DNA from: CAYNLY01 sp964398225
GTDB lineage: Bacteria; Pseudomonadota; Zetaproteobacteria; Mariprofundales; Mariprofundaceae
Length of the DNA stretch: 38,743 nucleotides
NCBI GenBank assembly: GCA_964398225.1
Contig: CAYNLY010000009.1
Span: 1-38,743, forward strand
Direction: 5' to 3'
Under the pieces are notes generated by a model. It saw only the letters and a program-made list of their open reading frames with translations. It searched no databases and was not told where the DNA came from. The translations under genes were made by a program, and so were the position numbers. Positions 23,165 to 30,783 of the stretch are shown piece after piece. Each line of letters starts with the position of its first letter. Position 1 is the first letter of the stretch.

Positions 23165-23181
23165 TTGGCACGGCCGTTGCT
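23165..23181 (+). promoter_or_regulatory. Sigma-54 (-24/-12) promoter of the cyclase gene
   Basis: TTGGCACGGCCGTTGCT matches the RpoN consensus: TGGCAC with GG at -24, exactly 10 bp, and GC at -12 within TTGCT. Predicted transcription start is about 23192, the A of the proposed cyclase ATG. It lies in the 72-bp divergent intergenic region. No enhancer sites were identified. Confidence 0.65.
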
Positions 23182-23191
23182 CACAGCGGAC

Positions 23192-23827
23192 ATGAAGCTG
23201 AGCCGGCGTCCGCCACCGATCCATATGTTCCTGCCGCCCGAAACGGTCGAAATGGTCATGCATTACGGCAGCGACTTTCCGCCCGACCTGGCCTTCGAGG
23301 AGGAAATGGCGGTCGTGTTCAGCGACATGCGGGGATTCACCGAACTGGCCGAGGCGTTCGAGCCGCGCGAGGTCTACGCGACGATCAACGCAAGCCTTGC
23401 GATGCAGACGCGCATCATCCACCGGCACGGGGGCAGCGTGAACAAGTTTCTCGGCGATGGACTGCTGGCCTGTTTTTCCGGAGACGAGCGCTGCCGGCGG
23501 GCCGTGGCCTGCATGCACGAGATGCTGCGCACGCTCCCGGGACTGCCCTTGCGCCTGCCCTGCGAGGTCGGGTTCGGCATTCACGCGGGCCAGGTGCTGT
23601 TCGGCCTGCTGGGGGATGAGCAGCGGCGGGAGTTTACCGTGATCGGGGATGTTGCGAACACGGCCGCGCGGCTGTGCGGGCTGGCGCACCCCTTTCAGTG
23701 CCTGCTGACCGAAGCGGTCGTGCACGATCTCGACGAGGAGTGGAAGGCCCGCTGCCGCTTCGTGCGCGACCAGAGCTTCCGGGGCAAGAACCGTCCGATT
23801 CGGATCTATGAGCTGATTCCCGACTGA
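23192..23827 (+). CDS. Class III adenylate/guanylate cyclase, minimal
   Basis: 211 aa, almost only a catalytic CHD domain. Metal aspartates are D45 (FSDMRGFT) and D89 (FLGDG). The base-selecting pair is K85 and T149 (EFTVIGD), which favours ATP, and the transition-state residues are N156 and R160 (NTAARL). All needed residues are present, so it should make cAMP. It has no membrane, HAMP or GAF domain. Start ATG 23192 has no Shine-Dalgarno, and ATG 23225 is an alternative that would leave a 33-nt leader from the sigma-54 promoter. cNMP-binding proteins are encoded about 10 kb downstream. Confidence 0.9.
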   Translation: MKLSRRPPPIHMFLPPETVEMVMHYGSDFPPDLAFEEEMAVVFSDMRGFTELAEAFEPREVYATINASLAMQTRIIHRHGGSVNKFLGDGLLACFSGDERCRRAVACMHEMLRTLPGLPLRLPCEVGFGIHAGQVLFGLLGDEQRREFTVIGDVANTAARLCGLAHPFQCLLTEAVVHDLDEEWKARCRFVRDQSFRGKNRPIRIYELIPD

Positions 23828-23854
23828 TTGCGCGTCGAATCCTGATCGCGTGCC

Positions 23855-23863
23855 TGCTACACT
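23855..23863 (+). promoter_or_regulatory. Candidate extended -10 of the DUF4390-ntrYX-trkAH operon
   Basis: TGCTACACT (extended -10 with TACACT at 23858-23863), followed 8 nt later by ATG 23872 or 5 nt later by GTG 23869. No Shine-Dalgarno intervenes, so the operon mRNA may begin at or beside the start codon. The -35 is not recognisable. Confidence 0.4.
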
Positions 23864-23871
23864 CGCCGGTG

Positions 23872-24432
23872 ATGACGGGCATGCGAGGGGAGATCCGACG
23901 AAGCTGGCGCACCATGCTGGGTGCGGCGATGCTTGCCTGTCTCGTTCCGCATCACGCGCTGGCCGCAAGCCAGAGCGAGCTTGCGGTCAGCGTTGACGAA
24001 CGGCTGGTCTACACCGATGCCGTCTGGGAGGGTGAGCGTGCGGAGATCGCTCAGGCCTTGCGCGACGGGATGCAGGTGGCGCTGGTCTGGACGTTTGCGA
24101 TCGAACGGATGCGGAGCTACTGGCTCGATGCGGAGGTCGGCGAGGTTCAGCTGGTCCGCAGGGTGATCCCCGATCTGTTGACCCACGACTGGATTCTCGA
24201 GGATGTCGGAGCCGGGATCCGCCGGCGGACCGTACGGCTGGATGATGCCGTCGATTTCCTGACGAGGGTGCGTCATTTTCCCGTGCTGGACCGGGCGCTG
24301 CTGGAGCCGGACAGCCGCTACGAACTCGTGGTCACGGTGGAGACGCGCACGGGTGAGATGTCCGATTCGTGGTGGGCGAGACTCTGGCGTCGGGCCTCGG
24401 TGACGATGAAGCAGGAGTTCCGGCTTCCGTGA
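23872..24432 (+). CDS. DUF4390 secreted protein
   Basis: 186 aa. An N-terminal signal-like segment (WRTMLGAAMLACLVPHHALAA, about residues 13-33) is followed by a mainly beta globular domain with WTFAIERMRSYWLDAEVGEVQ and HFPVLDRALLEPDSRYELVV. The family (DUF4390) is regularly found directly upstream of ntrY in proteobacteria but has no assigned function. The start is uncertain: GTG 23869, ATG 23872 and ATG 23881 all lie just after a -10-like element. The stop overlaps the ntrY GTG, implying coupled production with the sensor. Confidence 0.85.
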   Translation: MTGMRGEIRRSWRTMLGAAMLACLVPHHALAASQSELAVSVDERLVYTDAVWEGERAEIAQALRDGMQVALVWTFAIERMRSYWLDAEVGEVQLVRRVIPDLLTHDWILEDVGAGIRRRTVRLDDAVDFLTRVRHFPVLDRALLEPDSRYELVVTVETRTGEMSDSWWARLWRRASVTMKQEFRLP

Positions 24433-26588
24433 GGCGCATCGAGTGGATGCGGCTGCTGCCGCTTGGGGCTGCAGCTGGCTTGGGGATACTCGTCGTCCAG
24501 CTCTGGCCGGAAGAACCCGCGCGGGCCGGCTGGCTTGCCTGGCTGAACCTGTTCCTGCTGGGGCTCCTGATCGTGCTTCTGGTTCAGTACGGCATCCGGC
24601 TTCTGCTCCGGATGGGCGAGCCTGCGCCGGGGTCGAAACTGCGGGCCAGGCTCGTGATCGCGATGGTGGGCATGCTGCTCGTTCCTGCGGTCGCCCTGCA
24701 GATGGCGGCAAGCCAGATGGTGGAGCGGGGCATGGACGTCTGGTTCGACGTGCGCGTGGATACCCTGCTTGACCGGGCGCTGAACCTCGCCCAGGGCTTC
24801 TACGACCGCGTCGAGAAGGAACTGAAGCAGAGCATGCTGCCCTATCTCAGCGATCCCATTCTGCTGAAAGCGGCCGGCGGTCGGCCCGATTATCCGGTGC
24901 TGCACGCCCATCTTTCGGACATTGTCGCGCACGAGGGCTGGGATTCGGCCGAGCTGTTCGATCTGAACGAGCGGCTGATCGCGGCCGTCAAGGGCGGCGG
25001 CATCGCGGCATTCCGCGCGTCCCCATTGAGCGAGACGGCACGCCTTTCGATGCGCCTGGGGCGCATGGCCACCGAGCTTGTGGCCGATGCCGAAGGGGAA
25101 AAGGCGGTCGGATATGCGCCGCTGGTCGGCGCGACCGCCGTGGCAGGTCTGCTCCGCGTCGAGGTGCATCTTCCCGAGGGCATGATTCGCAACGCGCGGG
25201 CGGTCGAGGCCGACTACCGGAAATACCGCGATCTGGAACGCAACCGGCAGGCGATCCGCGTGATGTTCACGCATGCGATGCTGCTGGTCACGATGATCAT
25301 CGTCATCGTCGCGGGACTCGCCGGCCTGATGTTCGCGCGACGGCTGACCGCGCCGATCGGCAGGCTTGCCGATGCGCTCGGCCGGATCAGCGAGGGCGAG
25401 CTCGACGTGCAGCTTAAGGAGACGGGAGACGACGAGCTTGGCATGCTGGTGCGCGCCTTCAACCGGATGACGGCAAGGCTCCGCGACAACGCCCGCGCGA
25501 TCGCTCAGGCCCAGCAGGACCTCACCGAGGCACTGGCCAGCAGCCGGCAGCGCCAGTACGTGCTGGAAACCCTGCTCGCCAACCTGCATTCGGGCGTGCT
25601 TCTGGTCGAGGATTCCGGCCGGATCCGGCTCATCAATCAGGCCGCAAGGAACATTCTGCGCCTGGGCGATGCCTGGATGCCGGGTGCGGACTTCACCGGA
25701 CTTGCCCGAGGCTATCTGCGCGGCGTGGGCGCATTCTTCGAGGAACTCCTGCATCTGGACGAGGGGCAGCTCCAGCGGGAGATCGAAGTCGAACTGCCCC
25801 GCAGAAGGACCGTGCACGTGTTGATGCGCGGCGCAAGGCTCCATGCCCGCGGCGAGCGCGGTTTTTCCGGCTTCCTCCTCGTGGTCGACGACGTTACCGA
25901 TCTGATCGAGGCGCAGCGAAGCCGCGCCTGGGCCGAGGTGGCAAGGCGGCTGGCGCATGAAATCAAGAATCCGCTTACGCCCATCAAGCTGGCGGCCGAG
26001 CGCCTTGAGCGAAGGTTCCGTAAGCAGGTCTCCGATCACGAAACCTTCGATGCCTGCACGAGCGCGATCATCACGCAGGTCGAACGGCTCCAGCGGCTGA
26101 TCGCCGACTTCACGACACTCGCCCGGCTTCCCAAACCCCGTTTTGCCGAGACCGATGCGGCCGAGGTCATGCGCGAAATGGCCCGTCTCTTCGCGCCCTA
26201 CGGCAGGGTCGATGTCCGCGTGCCCGAGCGGAAGGTTTCCTGCTGGATGGATGCCGATCAGGTGCGTCAGGTGCTGATCAACCTGGTGGACAACGCGCTT
26301 GCCGCCACGGAGTCGACGGAGGGACGCGTCCGCGTCTGGCTTGAGGCCGGCGATTCGGAGCTGAAGCTGTTCGTCGAGGACGACGGCCCGGGCCTGGATG
26401 CCGAGGAGGCCGAGGCCATCTTCGAGCCCTACTATTCCACCAAGCCGAGCGGTTCGGGCCTGGGACTGGCGATCGCGCAGCGGATCGCCGAGGACCACCA
26501 CGGCACGCTGAGCCTCGATTCGCCCAGAAACCCGACGCGCTTCGCCTTGCGTCTCCCGCGTGACCCGCGCAGCATGGAGGAGGCATGA
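24429..26588 (+). CDS. ntrY: Sensor histidine kinase NtrY
   Basis: 719 aa from GTG 24429, which overlaps the DUF4390 stop (GTGA); ATG 24447 is possible. Three N-terminal transmembrane helices (about 11-27, 36-53, 72-92), an extracytoplasmic segment, a fourth helix (281-303), HAMP (304-356), PAS (375-490), HisKA with H510 in AHEIKNPLTP, and HATPase_c with NLVDNAL, DDGPG and GSGLGLA. It should phosphorylate NtrX, with the signal not known (nitrogen or redox in studied relatives). Overlaps ntrX by 4 nt. Confidence 0.94.
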   Translation: MRRIEWMRLLPLGAAAGLGILVVQLWPEEPARAGWLAWLNLFLLGLLIVLLVQYGIRLLLRMGEPAPGSKLRARLVIAMVGMLLVPAVALQMAASQMVERGMDVWFDVRVDTLLDRALNLAQGFYDRVEKELKQSMLPYLSDPILLKAAGGRPDYPVLHAHLSDIVAHEGWDSAELFDLNERLIAAVKGGGIAAFRASPLSETARLSMRLGRMATELVADAEGEKAVGYAPLVGATAVAGLLRVEVHLPEGMIRNARAVEADYRKYRDLERNRQAIRVMFTHAMLLVTMIIVIVAGLAGLMFARRLTAPIGRLADALGRISEGELDVQLKETGDDELGMLVRAFNRMTARLRDNARAIAQAQQDLTEALASSRQRQYVLETLLANLHSGVLLVEDSGRIRLINQAARNILRLGDAWMPGADFTGLARGYLRGVGAFFEELLHLDEGQLQREIEVELPRRRTVHVLMRGARLHARGERGFSGFLLVVDDVTDLIEAQRSRAWAEVARRLAHEIKNPLTPIKLAAERLERRFRKQVSDHETFDACTSAIITQVERLQRLIADFTTLARLPKPRFAETDAAEVMREMARLFAPYGRVDVRVPERKVSCWMDADQVRQVLINLVDNALAATESTEGRVRVWLEAGDSELKLFVEDDGPGLDAEEAEAIFEPYYSTKPSGSGLGLAIAQRIAEDHHGTLSLDSPRNPTRFALRLPRDPRSMEEA

Positions 26589-27970
26589 ACGGCCGTATTC
26601 TGATCGTGGACGACGAGCAGCCCATCCGCGATTCCCTCCAGGGGCTGTTCGAGGACGAGGACTACCAGGTTCTTTGCGCCGCTTCAGGCGAGGAGGCCCT
26701 CGCCCGCCTGCGCAAGCATCCGGTCGAATGCGTCCTGCTCGACATCTGGATGCCCGGCATCGACGGCCTGGAAACGCTGAGGCGTATCCGCCAGCTCGAC
26801 GCCGCGCTGCCGGTGATCATGATGAGCGGCCATGCGACGATCGACACCGCCGTGAAAGCCACCCGGCAGGGGGCCTTCGACTTCGTGGAAAAGCCGCTCT
26901 CCTCGGAACGCCTGCTGATTCTGGTGCGCAACGCGGTTGCCCGCTGCCGGCTGGAGCGGGAAAACATCGAGCTCCGCAACGGGGAGAAACTCCCGCGCAG
27001 CCGGATCGAGCTGATCGGCTCAAGCCCGGCCATCGAGGAAGTACGCGCGCTGATTGCGAAGGTCGCTCAGTCCGACGCGCCGGTGCTGATCCTGGGCGAA
27101 CACGGAACGGGCAAGACGGTGGCGGCGCGCATGCTTCACGCCGCCTCCAGGCGGGCCGAAGGCCCGTTCGTCGAGGTCAACACGGCCGGGATTCCTCCGG
27201 AACGCATGGAATCCGAGCTGTTCGGGCATGAAAAGGGCGCGTTTCCTGGAGCACTGCATGCCCAGCGCGGCAAGTTCGAAGCCGCCGACGGCGGCACGCT
27301 GTTTTTCGACGAGATCACCGATCTTGATTTCGCGGCCCAGGCCAAGGTTCTGGCGGTGATGCAGTCGCGCCGGATCCAGCGCCTTGGGGCGCCCGAGCCG
27401 ATGCCGGTGGACGTGCGCGTCGTGGCGGCGAGTCACCGGGATCTGGAGCAGGCCCTGCGCGAGGAACGGCTGCGCGAGGATCTGTACTACCGGCTCAATG
27501 TGGTCACGATCCGCATTCCCGCGCTCCGGGAGCGCGCCGCGGACATTCCCGAAATCGCGCGCGAGCTCGCCGGGGAACAGGCCCGCGTGCTGGGCGGGGA
27601 GCCCGTGCGTTTCACCCCGGAGGCGATGGACCGGCTCATGCGGTATCCGTGGCCCGGCAACGTCCGCGAGCTGAGGAACTTCATCGAACGCTGCCATATC
27701 CTGATGCCGGGCGCCGAGCTGACCCCGGATACGATGCCCCCGCTCGATCCAGCGGGCGGTCGGGGGCCGGCGCATGAAGTCCGGGTGATTTCTTCCGAGG
27801 CGAGCTTCCACGAGGCCCGGGAAGCGTTCGAGCGCGCATTTCTGCTCGAACATCTGAAGCGGAACGACTGGAACATCAGCCGGACCGCGAAGGCCATCGG
27901 CATCGAGCGCAGCCAGCTGCACCGCAAGATCAAGGCCTACGGGCTCAGGCCCGGGGAGGACGGGGCATGA
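26585..27970 (+). CDS. ntrX: Response regulator NtrX with atypical GAFPGA loop
   Basis: 461 aa. Receiver domain with phosphoacceptor D53 (LLDIWMPG) and K103; AAA+ domain with Walker A GEHGTGKT (171-178), Walker B GGTLFFDEI (236-244) and the arginine-finger region REDLYYRLN; C-terminal Fis-type helix-turn-helix (about 410-452, ISRTAKAIGIERSQLHRKIK). The sigma-54-contacting loop reads GAFPGA (218-223) where active enhancer-binding proteins have GAFTGA. It may therefore act as a plain repressor or activator rather than remodel sigma-54. Coupled to ntrY and trkA by 4-nt overlaps. Confidence 0.94.
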   Translation: MNGRILIVDDEQPIRDSLQGLFEDEDYQVLCAASGEEALARLRKHPVECVLLDIWMPGIDGLETLRRIRQLDAALPVIMMSGHATIDTAVKATRQGAFDFVEKPLSSERLLILVRNAVARCRLERENIELRNGEKLPRSRIELIGSSPAIEEVRALIAKVAQSDAPVLILGEHGTGKTVAARMLHAASRRAEGPFVEVNTAGIPPERMESELFGHEKGAFPGALHAQRGKFEAADGGTLFFDEITDLDFAAQAKVLAVMQSRRIQRLGAPEPMPVDVRVVAASHRDLEQALREERLREDLYYRLNVVTIRIPALRERAADIPEIARELAGEQARVLGGEPVRFTPEAMDRLMRYPWPGNVRELRNFIERCHILMPGAELTPDTMPPLDPAGGRGPAHEVRVISSEASFHEAREAFERAFLLEHLKRNDWNISRTAKAIGIERSQLHRKIKAYGLRPGEDGA

Positions 27971-29340
27971 ACATCGTCATTCTCGGCGCGGGCGAGGTCG
28001 GCTATCACATCGCCCGGCGCCTCAGCAGCGAGGGGAACAACGTTTCGGTCGTGGACACCGATGAGGGACGGCTGAAGGAAATCAGCGATGCGATGGATGT
28101 GCGCACGGTCTGCGGCCGGGCTTCGCTTCCCAGCGTGCTCGAGCGGGCCGGAGCGGCCAATGCGGAGCTTTTGATCGCGGTGACGACGAACGACGAGGTC
28201 AACATGCTGGCCTGCCAGGTGGCGCACTCGCTGTTCAAGGTGCCGACGAAGATGGCGCGGGTGCGCGAGCCGGACTACATGGCCGAGGGCGGGCGGATCT
28301 TCGGTCGGGACGATCTGCCGATCGACGTCATCATCTCGCCCGAGAGGGAAGCGGCGAAGGTCGTGATGGGGCGGCTCAACATCACGAGCGCGGCCGATGC
28401 GCGCGATTTCTTCGACGGCAAGCTCAAGCTGGTCGAGTTTACGATCCGCCCGAAAAGCAAGCTGGCCGGCCTGTCGCTGATGGAGCTTCCGGAGGTGATG
28501 GGCGAGCTTCGGGTCTATGTCGTGGCGCACGAGCACCGCGGCAGGTGGCATGCGCCGAAGGGCGATGCGGTGCTGCTTGCCGGCGACAACATCTACATGG
28601 CGGTGGCCAGCGAGCAGTTGCCCGGGGTCATGAAAACCCTCGAGTACGAATCGCAGGACATGCGCGGCCGCCATGTGATGATGGTCGGATGCGGCCGCAT
28701 CGGTTCGATCGTGGCGCGGGAGCTCGAGAAGGCCGGCGCCCGGATCAAGATCGTCGAGTCCAGCCGGGCAAGGGCGGAACAGCTTTCGGAAGAACTCGAG
28801 ACGAGTACGGTGATCTGCGGGGATGCGCTGGACCGGAAGCTTCTGGAAGAGGAAAACATCGACAAGATGGAGGACTTCCTCGCGCTGACCAACGACGACG
28901 AAACGAACATCCTCGCAAGCCTTGTCGCCAAGCGCTACGGCGTGCCGCATGTCGTGACGCTCGTCAACCGGGGCATCTACACCGAACTCACCCGCAAGAT
29001 CGGGCTGGACATCACGGTCTCGCCACGGCTGACGACCGTGGCCTCGATTCTCTCCCATGTGCGGAAAGGTCGGATTCACGGCATGGCCACCCTGGGGGAC
29101 GGCACGCTGGAGGTCATCGAGGCCGAGGCGCTGGCGACAAGCGTTGTGATCGACACGCCGCTTGCCGAGCTTCCGTTCCCGGAGGACGCGGTGATCGGCG
29201 CCGTACTGCGCGACGGCGAGGTGCTGATCCCCAACGGGCAGACCCGCATCCAGCCCGGGGATCATGTGCTGGTCGTGACGCCGAGCGCGTCGGTGCCGGC
29301 CATCGAGAAGATGTTCGAAGTCCGTCTGGAATTCTTCTGA
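27967..29340 (+). CDS. trkA: Trk system potassium uptake protein TrkA
   Basis: 457 aa, two tandem RCK modules. The nucleotide-binding motifs are GAGEVG (residues 7-12) and GCGRIG (241-246), each followed by an RCK_C domain. TrkA is the cytosolic NAD(H)-binding regulator of the TrkH channel. It starts inside the ntrX stop and is followed by trkH after 3 nt, so potassium uptake is made together with the NtrYX system. Confidence 0.97.
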   Translation: MNIVILGAGEVGYHIARRLSSEGNNVSVVDTDEGRLKEISDAMDVRTVCGRASLPSVLERAGAANAELLIAVTTNDEVNMLACQVAHSLFKVPTKMARVREPDYMAEGGRIFGRDDLPIDVIISPEREAAKVVMGRLNITSAADARDFFDGKLKLVEFTIRPKSKLAGLSLMELPEVMGELRVYVVAHEHRGRWHAPKGDAVLLAGDNIYMAVASEQLPGVMKTLEYESQDMRGRHVMMVGCGRIGSIVARELEKAGARIKIVESSRARAEQLSEELETSTVICGDALDRKLLEEENIDKMEDFLALTNDDETNILASLVAKRYGVPHVVTLVNRGIYTELTRKIGLDITVSPRLTTVASILSHVRKGRIHGMATLGDGTLEVIEAEALATSVVIDTPLAELPFPEDAVIGAVLRDGEVLIPNGQTRIQPGDHVLVVTPSASVPAIEKMFEVRLEFF

Positions 29341-29343
29341 GCC

Positions 29344-30783
29344 ATGCATCCGAAGGGCATCGGCTGGACGCTGGGCGTGCTCATCGTGCTTTACGGCGGC
29401 GCGATGATGCTGCCCGCGGGCCTGGCCTGGATCGACGGGAGCGGCCACCTGCTTCATTTCGTTGCGGCCGGCCTCATCGTGATGGCGGTGGGGCTTGCGC
29501 TCATGCACTGGGGAGGCGGCGCACCGGACAAGCTGAGCCATCGCGACGGGTTTCTGATCGTGGCGCTTGCCTGGGTGTCGCTTTCGCTTCTCGGCGCCGT
29601 GCCCTTCTGGACCACCGGCACGATCACGACGATCACCGATGCCCTGTTCGAATCAACCTCCGGGCTGACCACCACCGGCGCGACGGTGCTTTCCGGTCTC
29701 GATCGTCTGCCGCATTCGATCCTGTTCTGGCGTTCGCTCCAGGAATGGCTGGGGGGGATGGGCATCATCGTGCTCGCGGTGGCGGTCATGCCCCTGCTCG
29801 GAGTGGGCGGCATGCAGCTGTTCCGGGCCGAAACCCCGGGGCCGGTCAAGGACAAGCTGACCGCACGCGTGACCGAAACCGCGAAGGTGCTCTGGTATCT
29901 GTATCTGGCGATGACGATGCTGGCGGGGCTCGTCTACTGGATGCTCGGCATGAGCCCGTTCGACGCGGTGAATCATGCGATGTGCACCGTCGCCATCGGC
30001 GGGTTTTCGACGCACGATGCCAGCTTCGGGTATTTCGACGATCCGGCGCTCCGTCTGGCCTGTGTGGTCTTCATGGTGCTTGCCGGCATCAACTTCACGC
30101 TTCATTTCAGCTCGATTCTGCGCGGCTTTTCGTGGCGGGTGTATTTCGGTGATGAGGAGTTCCGGGTCTACATCGGGTGGCTGGTCGTTCTGATCCTGCT
30201 CGTGGCCCTTCTGGCCGAGTGGGAAAAAGGCGCCGGCTTCGTGGAAGTCGTCTTCAACGTCGTCTCGGTGGCGACGACGACGGGCTTTGCGGTCAGCGAC
30301 TACAGCCAGTGGCCCCCGGGCACGACGCTGCTGCTTCTGGTGGCGATGTTCGTCGGCGCCTGCGCGGGCTCCACCGGCGGCGGGATGAAGGTCGTGCGCA
30401 TTCTCCTGCTGTTCCGCCAGGGAATGCGTGAGATTCTCCGGCTCGTGCATCCGCACGGGGTCGTGCACGTCAAGCTTGGCGGGCAGCGCGTCAGCCCCGT
30501 CGTCGGGGACGCCCTCTGGGGCTTCGCGGTGCTGTTTCTCGTCTGCTATCTCGTGATCGCCACGATCGTCGCGTTCACCGGCGTGGACGTGGTCACCGCG
30601 TTTTCCTCGGCCGCCGCCTGCATCACGAACACGGGGCCGGGCTTCGGCGAGGTCGGTCCGGTGGACAACTACGCCGGGCTGCCCTGGCCGGCGAAGATCG
30701 TGCTGATGTTCGCGATGGTGCTTGGCCGGCTTGAGATCTACACCTTCTTCGTGCTGCTCGTGCCGGCGTTCTGGCGCCGCTAG
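29344..30783 (+). CDS. trkH: Trk potassium uptake channel TrkH
   Basis: 479 aa integral membrane protein of the SKT family. The four pore-filter motifs can be seen: LTTTGATV, VAIGGFST, ATTTGFAV and ITNTGPGF, each between two membrane helices, plus the GACAGSTGGGMKV intramembrane loop before the third/fourth repeat. It conducts K+ with TrkA as gating ring. Its TAG stop forms one CTAG with the stop of the convergent rnr gene. Confidence 0.97.
   Translation: MHPKGIGWTLGVLIVLYGGAMMLPAGLAWIDGSGHLLHFVAAGLIVMAVGLALMHWGGGAPDKLSHRDGFLIVALAWVSLSLLGAVPFWTTGTITTITDALFESTSGLTTTGATVLSGLDRLPHSILFWRSLQEWLGGMGIIVLAVAVMPLLGVGGMQLFRAETPGPVKDKLTARVTETAKVLWYLYLAMTMLAGLVYWMLGMSPFDAVNHAMCTVAIGGFSTHDASFGYFDDPALRLACVVFMVLAGINFTLHFSSILRGFSWRVYFGDEEFRVYIGWLVVLILLVALLAEWEKGAGFVEVVFNVVSVATTTGFAVSDYSQWPPGTTLLLLVAMFVGACAGSTGGGMKVVRILLLFRQGMREILRLVHPHGVVHVKLGGQRVSPVVGDALWGFAVLFLVCYLVIATIVAFTGVDVVTAFSSAAACITNTGPGFGEVGPVDNYAGLPWPAKIVLMFAMVLGRLEIYTFFVLLVPAFWRR

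Noticed and set aside
24318..26501. 727-codon open frame antisense to ntrY
   Set aside because: Mirror of a high-GC third-position gene; no motif, no ribosome-binding site, low-complexity composition.
27937..29541. 534-codon open frame antisense to trkA/trkH
   Set aside because: Antisense shadow of trkA with no recognisable family.
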